A stretch of DNA of 39,232 nt from Verrucomicrobiaceae bacterium (GTDB taxonomy: Bacteria > Verrucomicrobiota > Verrucomicrobiia > Chthoniobacterales > Terrimicrobiaceae), in assembly GCA_007280915.1 (NCBI GenBank), contig QYQL01000159.1, positions 1-39,232 on the forward strand, written 5' to 3'. Within the stretch, counting starts at the first letter, position 1. Each line of letters begins with the position of its first letter. Position numbers and translations under genes: made by a program. The notes under the pieces were generated by a model that had not been told where the DNA came from, searched no databases, and worked only from the letters and a program-made list of their open reading frames with translations. Positions 32,881 through 39,232 of this stretch are shown in pieces.

Positions 32881-34307
32881 AAGTTTTGCTCCCGGATGAC
32901 CCCGTAGCGGGAAAGGATCCGCTGGCGAGCCTGCTCGACCGCCTTGCGTTCGAGGACGATCGGTCGGCCGATCCCCGCCATCTTGATCACGTAGTAGTCC
33001 GCCGGCTTGGCGAATTCCTCCGCGGCATCGGAAAGCCTCAGAATTTTCCGGCCGTTGATCTCATCGAGGATTCCATTCCGGAAGTCCGAGGCATAGGCGT
33101 TGACCGGATCAGCCAGGATCCCGCTCAGGGCGACGATTTCCGGGCGTTCCTTGTAGAGTTTGTCCTCGATATAAAAATCGAACGTGTATCGCAGGCGGAG
33201 GTCCTCAGGCTGGAGCGCGGTCATCCAGTTCTGGTCCACCGGCTGAAAGACGAGCCCGCCAAACACCACGAAGCGGGGATCCTCGTCATAGGCGTTGCTG
33301 TGGAGGGTGAACGGCCACGGGCCATTGAGAGGGATTTTCAACTGCATCGGCTTCCGGTCGCGCAGGATGTCGAGCGTCACCGTGTCGCCTTTGAATTTCC
33401 GCTCGACGACCTCCGCAAGCGGGACGGAATCATTATCCATCGGGATCGTCGCGTCGCTTGCGATCGGGAGTCCGTCGATGGCCAGCAGCACGTCTCCCGG
33501 CTTCACGATTCCTTCGGAGGATCCCCCCCCGTAAACGCTCCCGACCAGAACCCCGGAGTCGTCATCCGTCAGCCCCAGTGCGTGTCGGGCCGCCGGATTG
33601 AAAAGATCCTTGTAGCTCAGTCCGAGGTCCACATAGCGGTCGTAGTGGCCGTCCTCGATGTCCTTCAGGAAGCGCTTGATGACCGGCGTCGGGATCATGT
33701 AGCCGACATTTTGCGCGACATCCCCGCTGTATCCCTGAAACGCGACACCGACAACTTTTCCTCCCTGTAATACGGGGCCTCCGCTGTTGCCGGGGTTGAT
33801 GGCCGCATCGATCTGGATGGTCAGATGCGAATCCATCCCGGAATGCGAGTAGGGCTGGAAATCGATCCGGGAGACGATGCCCTGCGTGACGGAAAGCTTC
33901 GATCCCCCGATGGGGTAGCCGTAAACTGAAACGGTGGATTCGATGGCCGGGATGCCGCCCAACTCCAGCGGGGTGGTGCCGCGGAAGAAGCCGGGCTCCT
34001 CGACCGTAAGGATTGCCAGATCGCAGTCGTGCGCGATGTGGACGACTTTTGCGGGATGGGGCTTTGGATCCCCCTCCTTGGATACCGTCAAAAACCGCGC
34101 ATTGCTCACCACGTGGGCGTTGGTCATGATCCGGTTTCCGGAAATGATGAACCCCGCGCCGACGCCGCCGGAAACCTCTCCGGGACTCCAGGGCGTCTTG
34201 TAGTCCGGTTCCTGCGAGGTCGTCTCGATCCGAACCAGGCTTTTGGCGACGGGCGCGGCCTGAACGAGCCCGGTGGCGATCACGGCGACAAGCAAATGAC
34301 GAAACAT
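32877..34307 (-). CDS. Deg/HtrA-type serine protease (Deg9-like)
   Basis: The protein has 476 residues, starting at ATG 34307 with a signal peptide (FRHLLVAVIATGLVQAAPV), so it acts in the periplasm in protein quality control. The triad is intact: H65 in MTNAHVV, D96 in HDCDLAIL and S175 in NPGNSGGPVL. A PDZ domain follows (about 280-365, SGVLVGSVYGGGSSEGIVKP and DVLLAIDGLPI), then a third domain (about 375-470, RFVVFGGLVFQPVDQNWM). That layout recalls the Deg9-type family of plants and some bacteria more than DegP/DegQ. The frame is open to 34427, but the signal peptide supports the shorter start. It follows the cysteine desulfurase by 44 bp and overlaps its degenerate paralogue. Confidence 0.92.
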   Translation of the reverse strand: MFRHLLVAVIATGLVQAAPVAKSLVRIETTSQEPDYKTPWSPGEVSGGVGAGFIISGNRIMTNAHVVSNARFLTVSKEGDPKPHPAKVVHIAHDCDLAILTVEEPGFFRGTTPLELGGIPAIESTVSVYGYPIGGSKLSVTQGIVSRIDFQPYSHSGMDSHLTIQIDAAINPGNSGGPVLQGGKVVGVAFQGYSGDVAQNVGYMIPTPVIKRFLKDIEDGHYDRYVDLGLSYKDLFNPAARHALGLTDDDSGVLVGSVYGGGSSEGIVKPGDVLLAIDGLPIASDATIPMDNDSVPLAEVVERKFKGDTVTLDILRDRKPMQLKIPLNGPWPFTLHSNAYDEDPRFVVFGGLVFQPVDQNWMTALQPEDLRLRYTFDFYIEDKLYKERPEIVALSGILADPVNAYASDFRNGILDEINGRKILRLSDAAEEFAKPADYYVIKMAGIGRPIVLERKAVEQARQRILSRYGVIREQNL

Positions 34308-34351
34308 CGTGCTCAACGTAGGCAGAACGGACGGTTTGACAACCGGGATTT

Positions 34352-35518
34352 TCAGGCCGCGAGGACCGGGGTTCCGGCAGGCGACAGGGAGCGGAGTTTT
34401 TCCACGACCCCTGGCAGAATGGAACAAACCTGCTGGATGTCGGCCGCGGAATTGAATCGGCCGAACGAAAACCGCAGGCTCGCGCGGGCCTTCTCGTTCG
34501 ACAGCCCCATCGCCTTCAGGACGTGGGACGGATTGATGGAGCCGCTGGTGCAGGCCGAGCCGGCCGAGCAGCAGATGCCGTGCTGGTCGAGCAGGAGCAA
34601 GGCTCCTTCGCTCTCGATGCCGTCAAAGGAAATGTTCGTGACATTCGGAAGCCTGCGGACCCGGTCGCCGTTGATCGTGGTGCCCGGCACCTCTGAAAGA
34701 ATGTGATCCTCGAATGCGTCCCGCCATTCCATGATCTGGCGGCTTCCGAGGTGGCCGAAAGCAAACTCCGCGGCTTTGCCGAAGCCGACAATCGACGCAA
34801 CGTTCTGCGTTCCGCCCCGCCGAGCATTCTCCTGGCTCCCGCGCAGGAGCGGTGTGAATTTGGTCCGCCTGTTCACATAGAGTGCGCCGACGCCCTTCGG
34901 CGCATGGAGCTTGTGGCCGGACATCGAGAGAAAGTGGATCCCGCCATCGCCGAGGGAAAGCTGCAGCTTTCCAAATGCCTGCACGGCGTCCACATGGAGC
35001 AGGACTTTTTTCCTCCCCGCGATCTCCGCGATCTCATGAATGGGAAAGAGGACGCCGGTTTCATTGTTTGCCCAAAGGAGGGTGATGAGCGCCGTGTCCG
35101 GGCGGATGGCCGCGGCGAGTTGCTCCAGATCGAGTCCACCGGAGGAATCCACCGGCAGCCAGGTGATCTCGTATCCGCGCTGGGCCAGATGTTCGCAGAG
35201 CTTGATTGTCGCGGAATGTTCGACAGCCGTCGTGATGACTTGCCGCTTGTCCGGATCCAGAGCGAGCGCCGACTGGACCGCCGTGTTGATCGACTCGGTT
35301 CCGCAACTCGTGAAAATGATCTCATCCGCCCGGCACTCTGCCAATCCCGCGACCTGTCCGCGCGCCACTTCAAGCGCAGCCGCCGCCGCGCGCCCAAGGC
35401 CGTAGGCACTCGAAGGATTGCCATATCCCTCCGCGCCAAGCCAGGGAAGCATCGTCTCCAAAACCTCGGGAGCGATCCGCGTGGTGGCATTGTTGTCCAG
35501 ATAGATGATCGAGCTCAT
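34352..35518 (-). CDS. Cysteine desulfurase (NifS/IscS-type)
   Basis: This 388-residue cytoplasmic PLP enzyme removes sulfur from cysteine for Fe-S cluster and thio-cofactor synthesis. Visible features are the start IIYLDNNATTRIAPEV, H101 (VEHSA) stacking on PLP, NNETG at 151-155, the PLP-binding K203 (SMSGHKLHAPKG) and the catalytic Cys C323 in SACTSG. The start ATG 35518 has a good Shine-Dalgarno (GGAGG at 35524-35528 on the minus strand). The short loop around the catalytic Cys suits the NifS/IscS group rather than SufS. No iscU, nifU or other scaffold gene is adjacent, so which pathway it serves is open. The trpF gene lies 56 bp upstream on the same strand. Confidence 0.94.
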   Translation of the reverse strand: MSSIIYLDNNATTRIAPEVLETMLPWLGAEGYGNPSSAYGLGRAAAAALEVARGQVAGLAECRADEIIFTSCGTESINTAVQSALALDPDKRQVITTAVEHSATIKLCEHLAQRGYEITWLPVDSSGGLDLEQLAAAIRPDTALITLLWANNETGVLFPIHEIAEIAGRKKVLLHVDAVQAFGKLQLSLGDGGIHFLSMSGHKLHAPKGVGALYVNRRTKFTPLLRGSQENARRGGTQNVASIVGFGKAAEFAFGHLGSRQIMEWRDAFEDHILSEVPGTTINGDRVRRLPNVTNISFDGIESEGALLLLDQHGICCSAGSACTSGSINPSHVLKAMGLSNEKARASLRFSFGRFNSAADIQQVCSILPGVVEKLRSLSPAGTPVLAA

Positions 35519-35574
35519 GGAAACCTCCAATTTATCCTCCGCAGCGGGGCAATGCAATCCCGCTCAGGCTTTGC

Positions 35575-36219
35575 TCAGGTCATTTTCGCTATCCGGACGA
35601 ATTCCCGGACGAGGTATTCTTCCTTTTTTCCCGGCGTCAGTTCGACGCCGCTGGCGACATCCACCCCATGCGGGCGAACGATCCGGACGGCCTGGCGGAC
35701 GTTGTGGGCATTGAGCCCTCCCGCCAGCAGAAATTTGCGGTCGGAGTTTTTTGCGACAAAGTTTCTGACGAGATCCCAGTCGAGCCGGGTCCCCGTGCCG
35801 CCGTAGGCGTCTGGACGCCAGGCGTCCAGAAGCAACTCGGGGGTCTCAAATTCGAGTGCTTTTTCCAGGGCGGCATGATCCATGACCCGGATTGCCTTGA
35901 CCCAGAACTTGAATCCCGAGGCCGCGCAAAACTCCGGGGTTTCATCTCCGTGGAACTGGATCCAGTCGAAGCAGTCGGCCGCGAGCAATTTCGCGAGCAG
36001 TTTCCCGTCCGGGTTCACAACGACCGCCACGCGCAGAACAGTCGGGCCGAGATCGCGGATCCAGGGGAGCGCATCGGCGGGGATCAGGGCGCGGCTGGAA
36101 CCGGAGAAAAAATTGAAGCCGAGGGCGTCGGCACCTGCTTCCGAAGACAGCCGGGCGTCATAGGGATTCGTGATACCGCAGATTTTTACCTGGAGATCGT
36201 GCTTGGGAGATGAGCTCAT
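35575..36219 (-). CDS. trpF: Phosphoribosylanthranilate isomerase
   Basis: This 214-residue TIM-barrel enzyme of tryptophan synthesis converts phosphoribosylanthranilate to CdRP. Diagnostic features are VKICGIT with the catalytic C14, GADALGFNFFSGSSR, VVVNPD, QFHGDE at 88-92, the catalytic D132 in LLLDAW, GGTGTRLDW at 140-148 and the phosphate-binding LAGGLNAHNV near 175-184. Length is normal. No other trp gene is visible in the window, so the gene is separated from the rest of the pathway. The holin-like gene ends seven bases upstream on the same strand, so they are probably co-transcribed. Confidence 0.95.
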   Translation of the reverse strand: MSSSPKHDLQVKICGITNPYDARLSSEAGADALGFNFFSGSSRALIPADALPWIRDLGPTVLRVAVVVNPDGKLLAKLLAADCFDWIQFHGDETPEFCAASGFKFWVKAIRVMDHAALEKALEFETPELLLDAWRPDAYGGTGTRLDWDLVRNFVAKNSDRKFLLAGGLNAHNVRQAVRIVRPHGVDVASGVELTPGKKEEYLVREFVRIAKMT

Positions 36220-36226
36220 GCAGGGC

Positions 36227-36637
36227 TCAGTTGAGTGTCCTCGCGTCGGCCTTTTTCATGGACGGGTGGTGCGTGATGGCGTGGATTCTGCCGTCGCTGG
36301 TCCGGAAAAACGAGCTGAGGATCCAACTGACGATCCCGATGATGATCGCTCCGAAAAACGCGCTCCAGAAGCCGTCCACATGGAAGGCCGGAATCAGCGC
36401 CGCCACCAGCATCAGCAGGAGGGCATTCACCACAAAGATGAAAAGCCCCATCGTGACGATGATGAATGGCAGGCTGAGAAGCAGGAGAACCGGACGGATG
36501 AACGCGTTGACGATTCCCAGCAGGAGAGAGGCCCCGAGGAGGGCGCCCGCCGGTTCGCACTTGATTCCGGGAACAATTTTCGTGGCCACAAAGACCGCAA
36601 TCGTCGTCACCACCCATCGAATGAGGAATGCAGTCAT
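36227..36637 (-). CDS. Phage-holin-4-like small membrane protein (PF04020 type)
   Basis: This 136-residue protein has four hydrophobic segments: residues 4-22 (FLIRWVVTTIAVFVATKIV), 33-48, about 52-82 (LLLLSLPFIIVTMGLFIF then VVNALLLMLVAALIP) and about 90-110 (FWSAFFGAIIIGIVSWILS). The GIVNAFIRPVLLLLSLPF and FIFVVNALLLML blocks are typical of the widespread family called phage holin family 4. These are chromosomal inner-membrane proteins of unknown function rather than known lysis proteins, and nothing phage-like is nearby. A short polar tail ends the protein. It starts a minus-strand run with trpF seven bases downstream and diverges from the DUF2934 gene. Confidence 0.85.
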   Translation of the reverse strand: MTAFLIRWVVTTIAVFVATKIVPGIKCEPAGALLGASLLLGIVNAFIRPVLLLLSLPFIIVTMGLFIFVVNALLLMLVAALIPAFHVDGFWSAFFGAIIIGIVSWILSSFFRTSDGRIHAITHHPSMKKADARTLN

Positions 36638-36719
36638 GAGCTCAGTCTAATTCGCAACGGATATTTTTGAAGATTTATTTTGCAACGCGGGACGTTTCGG
36701 TTGCACAAAGGGGACTGCT
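36638..36719. promoter_or_regulatory. Divergent intergenic promoter region
   Basis: This 82-bp AT-rich gap lies between the divergent holin-like and DUF2934 genes. AT runs such as GATATTTTTGAAGATTTATTT stand out against the GC-rich surroundings, and a ribosome site AAAGGGGA lies just before ATG 36720. It presumably holds promoters for both directions; exact -35 and -10 boxes are not clear. Confidence 0.4.
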
Positions 36720-37049
36720 ATGTCGAAGAAGAAATCCGAAAAGGAACACAAAGACAAAAAATCCGCCGGGAAGAAGGCTGCTTCCAAGGTGAAAAAGGCC
36801 GCCGACTCCGTGCCGCAGGAAGCCGTCGTGGAGACGGCTCCCGAGCCTGTGAAACCGAAAAAGGCGAAGGCTCCAGCCAAGGCGGCAGAGTCTCCGAAGA
36901 AGGCCCCCGTCTTTTCTAGCGAAGAGATCGCGCTCCGCGCTTATTTCATCGCGGAGAGACGCGAGAAGATGGGATGGCCGGGCGACTCGACCGGAGACTG
37001 GGTCGAGGCCGAGAGGCAATTGCTCGCCGAGGCGAAAAAGAAAAACTAG
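36720..37049 (+). CDS. DUF2934 protein with Lys/Ala-rich N-terminus
   Basis: The product is a 109-residue cytoplasmic protein. Residues 1-65 are a low-complexity, highly basic stretch of Lys, Ala, Pro and Glu (for example KPKKAKAPAKAAESPKK), recalling histone H1-like tails. Residues of about 66-104 match DUF2934: SSEEIALRAYFIAERREK, then GDWVEAERQLL. The function of DUF2934 is unknown. The basic tail suggests nucleic-acid or polyanion binding, which is inference. The start has a good ribosome site (AAAGGGGA). It converges with the glycosyltransferase gene ending at 37067. Confidence 0.82.
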   Translation: MSKKKSEKEHKDKKSAGKKAASKVKKAADSVPQEAVVETAPEPVKPKKAKAPAKAAESPKKAPVFSSEEIALRAYFIAERREKMGWPGDSTGDWVEAERQLLAEAKKKN

Positions 37050-37066
37050 CCCGCGCGCCTGCGTCG

Positions 37067-38203
37067 CTAATGGGGAATGCGGCAAGCGGAATTTTTGAGC
37101 AGAGACTCGAACGAGCCGGCGATCGATTCGATATCGAAGCGCTCCGCCATTTCGAGGCTGCGGGATTTCATCGCGTGGAGTGTGCCCGGGTCGGCTGCGA
37201 GACGGGTGAGTTTTTCCTGAAAAGCAACCGGGGATTCGATCGGGACCACAAACCCGTTTTTTCCATTTTCAATCAAATCGGCGAGCCCGCCGATATTGCT
37301 GCCCAGCACGGCGACGCCGCGCTTGAGCGCCTCGATGGCGGAGACCGGATTGCCCTCCGAAGTTGATGGCATGAGCAGGATGTCGGTGCGGTCGAGCACC
37401 TCCCGCATGGCATCCTCCGGAACCCACCCCATGAGCCGGATCCGGGCTTCGAGGCCGCATTCGCGGATTGATGCCTCGATTTCCGCGCGCTGTGCGCCGT
37501 CACCGATGAGCGTGAGGTGCCATGGAAATTTGCAGCCCGAAAGGGCGCGGATCATCCACGGAAAATTCTTTTGCGGATTGAATCGTCCGATCGCGGTAAG
37601 TTCGAGCGGGCTGGCGGGCTGGCGGGCGGTCGCGGCTTTGCCCCTCATGGATATTCCGTTCAGGATGATCCGGGGATCGACTCCGTAAGCGGTTTTGGCG
37701 AGGTCCGCCGCAAAGCTGCTGCTGGCGGAAATGCCGCCGGCATTTTTCCAGACCGGCCGGATGAAGGGGTTCAAAGCGCGGAAAAGCCCGTCCGTCTGGT
37801 CCGGATTCCCGCCCGGCAGGTCGCCGAGGTGGGCGGTCAAAACGTAGGGTTTTCCGGTGAGAATCCGGCAGGCCAGCGCAAGCGCCCCGGTCGGGACCGC
37901 GAAGTGGGCGTGGATGATATCCGGTTTCCAGGTCCGGATGTGCCGGAGAGCCGGAAGAAGCGAAGTGGCGATGTAGCCGGCCATCTCGGGGACCGTGCAG
38001 AAGTCGGCGCGCCTCCGGAACGCGAACGAACGGAAGACTTCCGCGCCATCGACAAGTTCCCTGGGGGGAAGCCCGCTGATCCACGCTGTCTGGACCCGGA
38101 CCTCATGCCCGCGCCGTACCAGCGCCGCGGCCACATTGTGAGCCATTCTCCCGCCTCCCCCGCCGATCGGAGGATATTCGTAGCAGAGCGTCAGGATCTT
38201 CAT
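37067..38203 (-). CDS. GT4-family glycosyltransferase
   Basis: The product is a 378-residue GT-B fold enzyme of cell-surface polysaccharide or glycolipid synthesis. The start MKILTLCYEYPPIGGGGGRM contains the Gly-rich N-terminal loop, DIIHAHFAVPTGALA is the usual acceptor-domain strand, and the donor site is visible as TAIGRFNPQKNFPWMIRAL, LIGDGAQR and the EX7E-type STSEGNPVSAIEALKRG. Donor and acceptor cannot be told. ATG 38203 overlaps the stop of the next upstream gene (ATGA), so the two glycosyltransferases are translationally coupled and probably add successive sugars to one product. The frame is open to 38245, but without a better start. Confidence 0.9.
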   Translation of the reverse strand: MKILTLCYEYPPIGGGGGRMAHNVAAALVRRGHEVRVQTAWISGLPPRELVDGAEVFRSFAFRRRADFCTVPEMAGYIATSLLPALRHIRTWKPDIIHAHFAVPTGALALACRILTGKPYVLTAHLGDLPGGNPDQTDGLFRALNPFIRPVWKNAGGISASSSFAADLAKTAYGVDPRIILNGISMRGKAATARQPASPLELTAIGRFNPQKNFPWMIRALSGCKFPWHLTLIGDGAQRAEIEASIRECGLEARIRLMGWVPEDAMREVLDRTDILLMPSTSEGNPVSAIEALKRGVAVLGSNIGGLADLIENGKNGFVVPIESPVAFQEKLTRLAADPGTLHAMKSRSLEMAERFDIESIAGSFESLLKNSACRIPH

Positions 38204-39232
38204 GTCACCAGAAGCCTCCGGTAGATTTGCTCGACCTCCGCGCACATCCGCGATGCCGAAAACCGCGCTGCAATTTTTGCCGATGCCGCGCGTCCTGCCC
38301 GCGCGGCCATTTCGGGATCTGCGATCAGGCGGCGGATTTTTTTCGCGAAGATTTCTGTCGCACCCGGCTGCGCCAGAAACCCGTCAACTCCGTCTTCGAC
38401 GACCTCCGCAATACCATCGAGGGCGGAGGCAACGACCGGCACCTCCATCGCCATGGCTTCCAGCAGGGTCATCGGGAGCCCCTCGAAGAGGGACGGCATG
38501 AGGAGGACATCGGCCGCAAGATAGACGCTGCGGGTGTCGGCGACGTAACCACAGAACTTCAGCCGGTCCCCGAGACGTGATTCTTCGGCGCACCGCTTCA
38601 GCAGGCTTTCCTCCGGGCCTTCACCTGCAATCAGAAAAACCGTTTCCGGATGGTGTTTGGAAACCTCCGCCGCGATCCGGATGAACTGGGTGAAATTTTT
38701 TTGCGGATTCAGGCGGCCGACTCCGGCCACGACGGGAACTCCGTCCGGAAGCCCGAGCCTCCGCCTGGCCTCCGCGCGCTTGCCGCATGCGCGCGAAAAC
38801 CTCGCCAAGTCGATCGCGTTCTGGACGAGCGTGATTTTTCCCGCGGGCACGTTCTCGCGCTCGATCAGGAATTTTCTGCAGGAATCCGAGACCGCGATGA
38901 GGTGGGTGGCGAGGCGGTTGGAGAGCGTGTCGAGCGCAAGCCGGATGCGGTCATTTGCCCGGTAGTCGTCGTTCGTGTGGTCGTGGTTGAGGATGACGGG
39001 AACCCCGCAGAGCGCGCCGGTCGGCTTTGCGAAGATGTTCGATGCCACGAGGTGGCAGTGCAGGATGTCGAACTTTCCGCGTAGCAGCAGGGCCGGCAGG
39101 CTGGCCGCATACCATGGAATGAACTTGTGCGGCGACAGGGAGTGAAGCGGGATGCCGAGGGCCGCCATCCTTTCCCAGTAAACCCCGCGCCCGTGCATCG
39201 TGGCGACCTCGTGGTGGAACTCCGCCGTGTTC
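38200..39232 (-). CDS. GT4-family glycosyltransferase (5' end outside window)
   Basis: 344 codons are visible, and the N-terminus lies beyond the right edge: the frame continues upstream of the internal ATG at 39198 as NTAEFHHEVAT without a stop. The protein has FDILHCHLVASNIFAKP, VGRLNPQKNFTQFIRI, LIAGEGPEE and the donor-binding SLFEGLPMTLLEAMAMEVPV with the EX7E pattern, all typical of GT4 enzymes of surface polysaccharide synthesis. A DHTNDDYRANDRIRL segment marks the acceptor domain. It is coupled to the next glycosyltransferase by a four-base overlap. Treating 39198 as the true start would leave out the N-terminal Gly-rich loop, so truncation by the window edge is the better reading. Confidence 0.88.
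   Translation of the reverse strand, partial: NTAEFHHEVATMHGRGVYWERMAALGIPLHSLSPHKFIPWYAASLPALLLRGKFDILHCHLVASNIFAKPTGALCGVPVILNHDHTNDDYRANDRIRLALDTLSNRLATHLIAVSDSCRKFLIERENVPAGKITLVQNAIDLARFSRACGKRAEARRRLGLPDGVPVVAGVGRLNPQKNFTQFIRIAAEVSKHHPETVFLIAGEGPEESLLKRCAEESRLGDRLKFCGYVADTRSVYLAADVLLMPSLFEGLPMTLLEAMAMEVPVVASALDGIAEVVEDGVDGFLAQPGATEIFAKKIRRLIADPEMAARAGRAASAKIAARFSASRMCAEVEQIYRRLLVT

Noticed and set aside
36227-36637. Prophage remnant because of the holin-like protein
   Set aside because: This family is widespread on chromosomes, and no other phage gene or attachment site is nearby.

Overview
The window (about 60% GC, densely coded) looks like a chromosomal segment of a Verrucomicrobiota or related PVC-group bacterium. 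This is inferred from the mix of genes: secreted Tat-type Gfo/Idh/MocA oxidoreductases, several DUF1080 (PF06439) proteins, Cys-type sulfatases, a NupG-like MFS transporter, a PAS-AraC regulator, a pilin-like protein with an FTLLELL signal, and a DUF2934 protein. No 16S rRNA or other taxonomic marker is present, so the assignment stays at phylum level.

Layout. (1) 1-2574: housekeeping genes, namely a DnaJ-like protein (partial, minus), serS and a short-form tilS. A strong inverted repeat at 2575-2607 separates tilS from the convergent porin gene. (2) 2636-6646: an OprB-like carbohydrate porin, a small membrane protein with an Mpv17/PMP22-like C-terminal pattern, and a pyruvate decarboxylase. 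(3) 6658-30133: a large carbohydrate-catabolic locus. A minus-strand arm (two-domain DUF1080 protein, secreted propeller-like protein, Tat oxidoreductase) diverges from a plus-strand arm. The plus arm runs PAS-AraC regulator, NupG-like transporter, DUF1080, two Tat oxidoreductases, DUF1080, sulfatase, GH31 with inserted PA14 domain, sulfatase, a third Tat oxidoreductase, GH35, pilin-like protein and a secreted beta-strand-rich protein. Gaps are mostly 3-100 bp with some overlaps. (4) 30155-36637: a minus-strand run of a holin-like membrane protein, trpF, a cysteine desulfurase, an intact Deg/HtrA protease, a degenerate Deg paralogue and a GT1 glycosyltransferase. (5) 36720-39232: a DUF2934 protein and two overlapping GT4 glycosyltransferases, the upstream one cut by the window edge.

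How the genes may work together. PF06439 is now associated with 3-keto-disaccharide hydrolysis, and Gfo/Idh/MocA enzymes can supply 3-keto sugars. The central locus (three DUF1080 proteins with four DUF1080-like domains, four exported oxidoreductases, two sulfatases, GH31 and GH35) is therefore best read as a periplasmic route for dismantling a sulfated, galactose- and/or glucose-containing glycan. It would combine desulfation, classical hydrolysis and redox-assisted glycosidic cleavage, with products imported by the MFS carrier under control of the PAS-AraC protein. The substrate is not evident, and this model is inference.

Other points of interest are the coupled active/degenerate Deg pair, the plant-like pyruvate decarboxylase, the Mpv17-like protein, and palindromic extragenic repeats that run in frame into the 5' ends of the GH35 and pilin-like reading frames.
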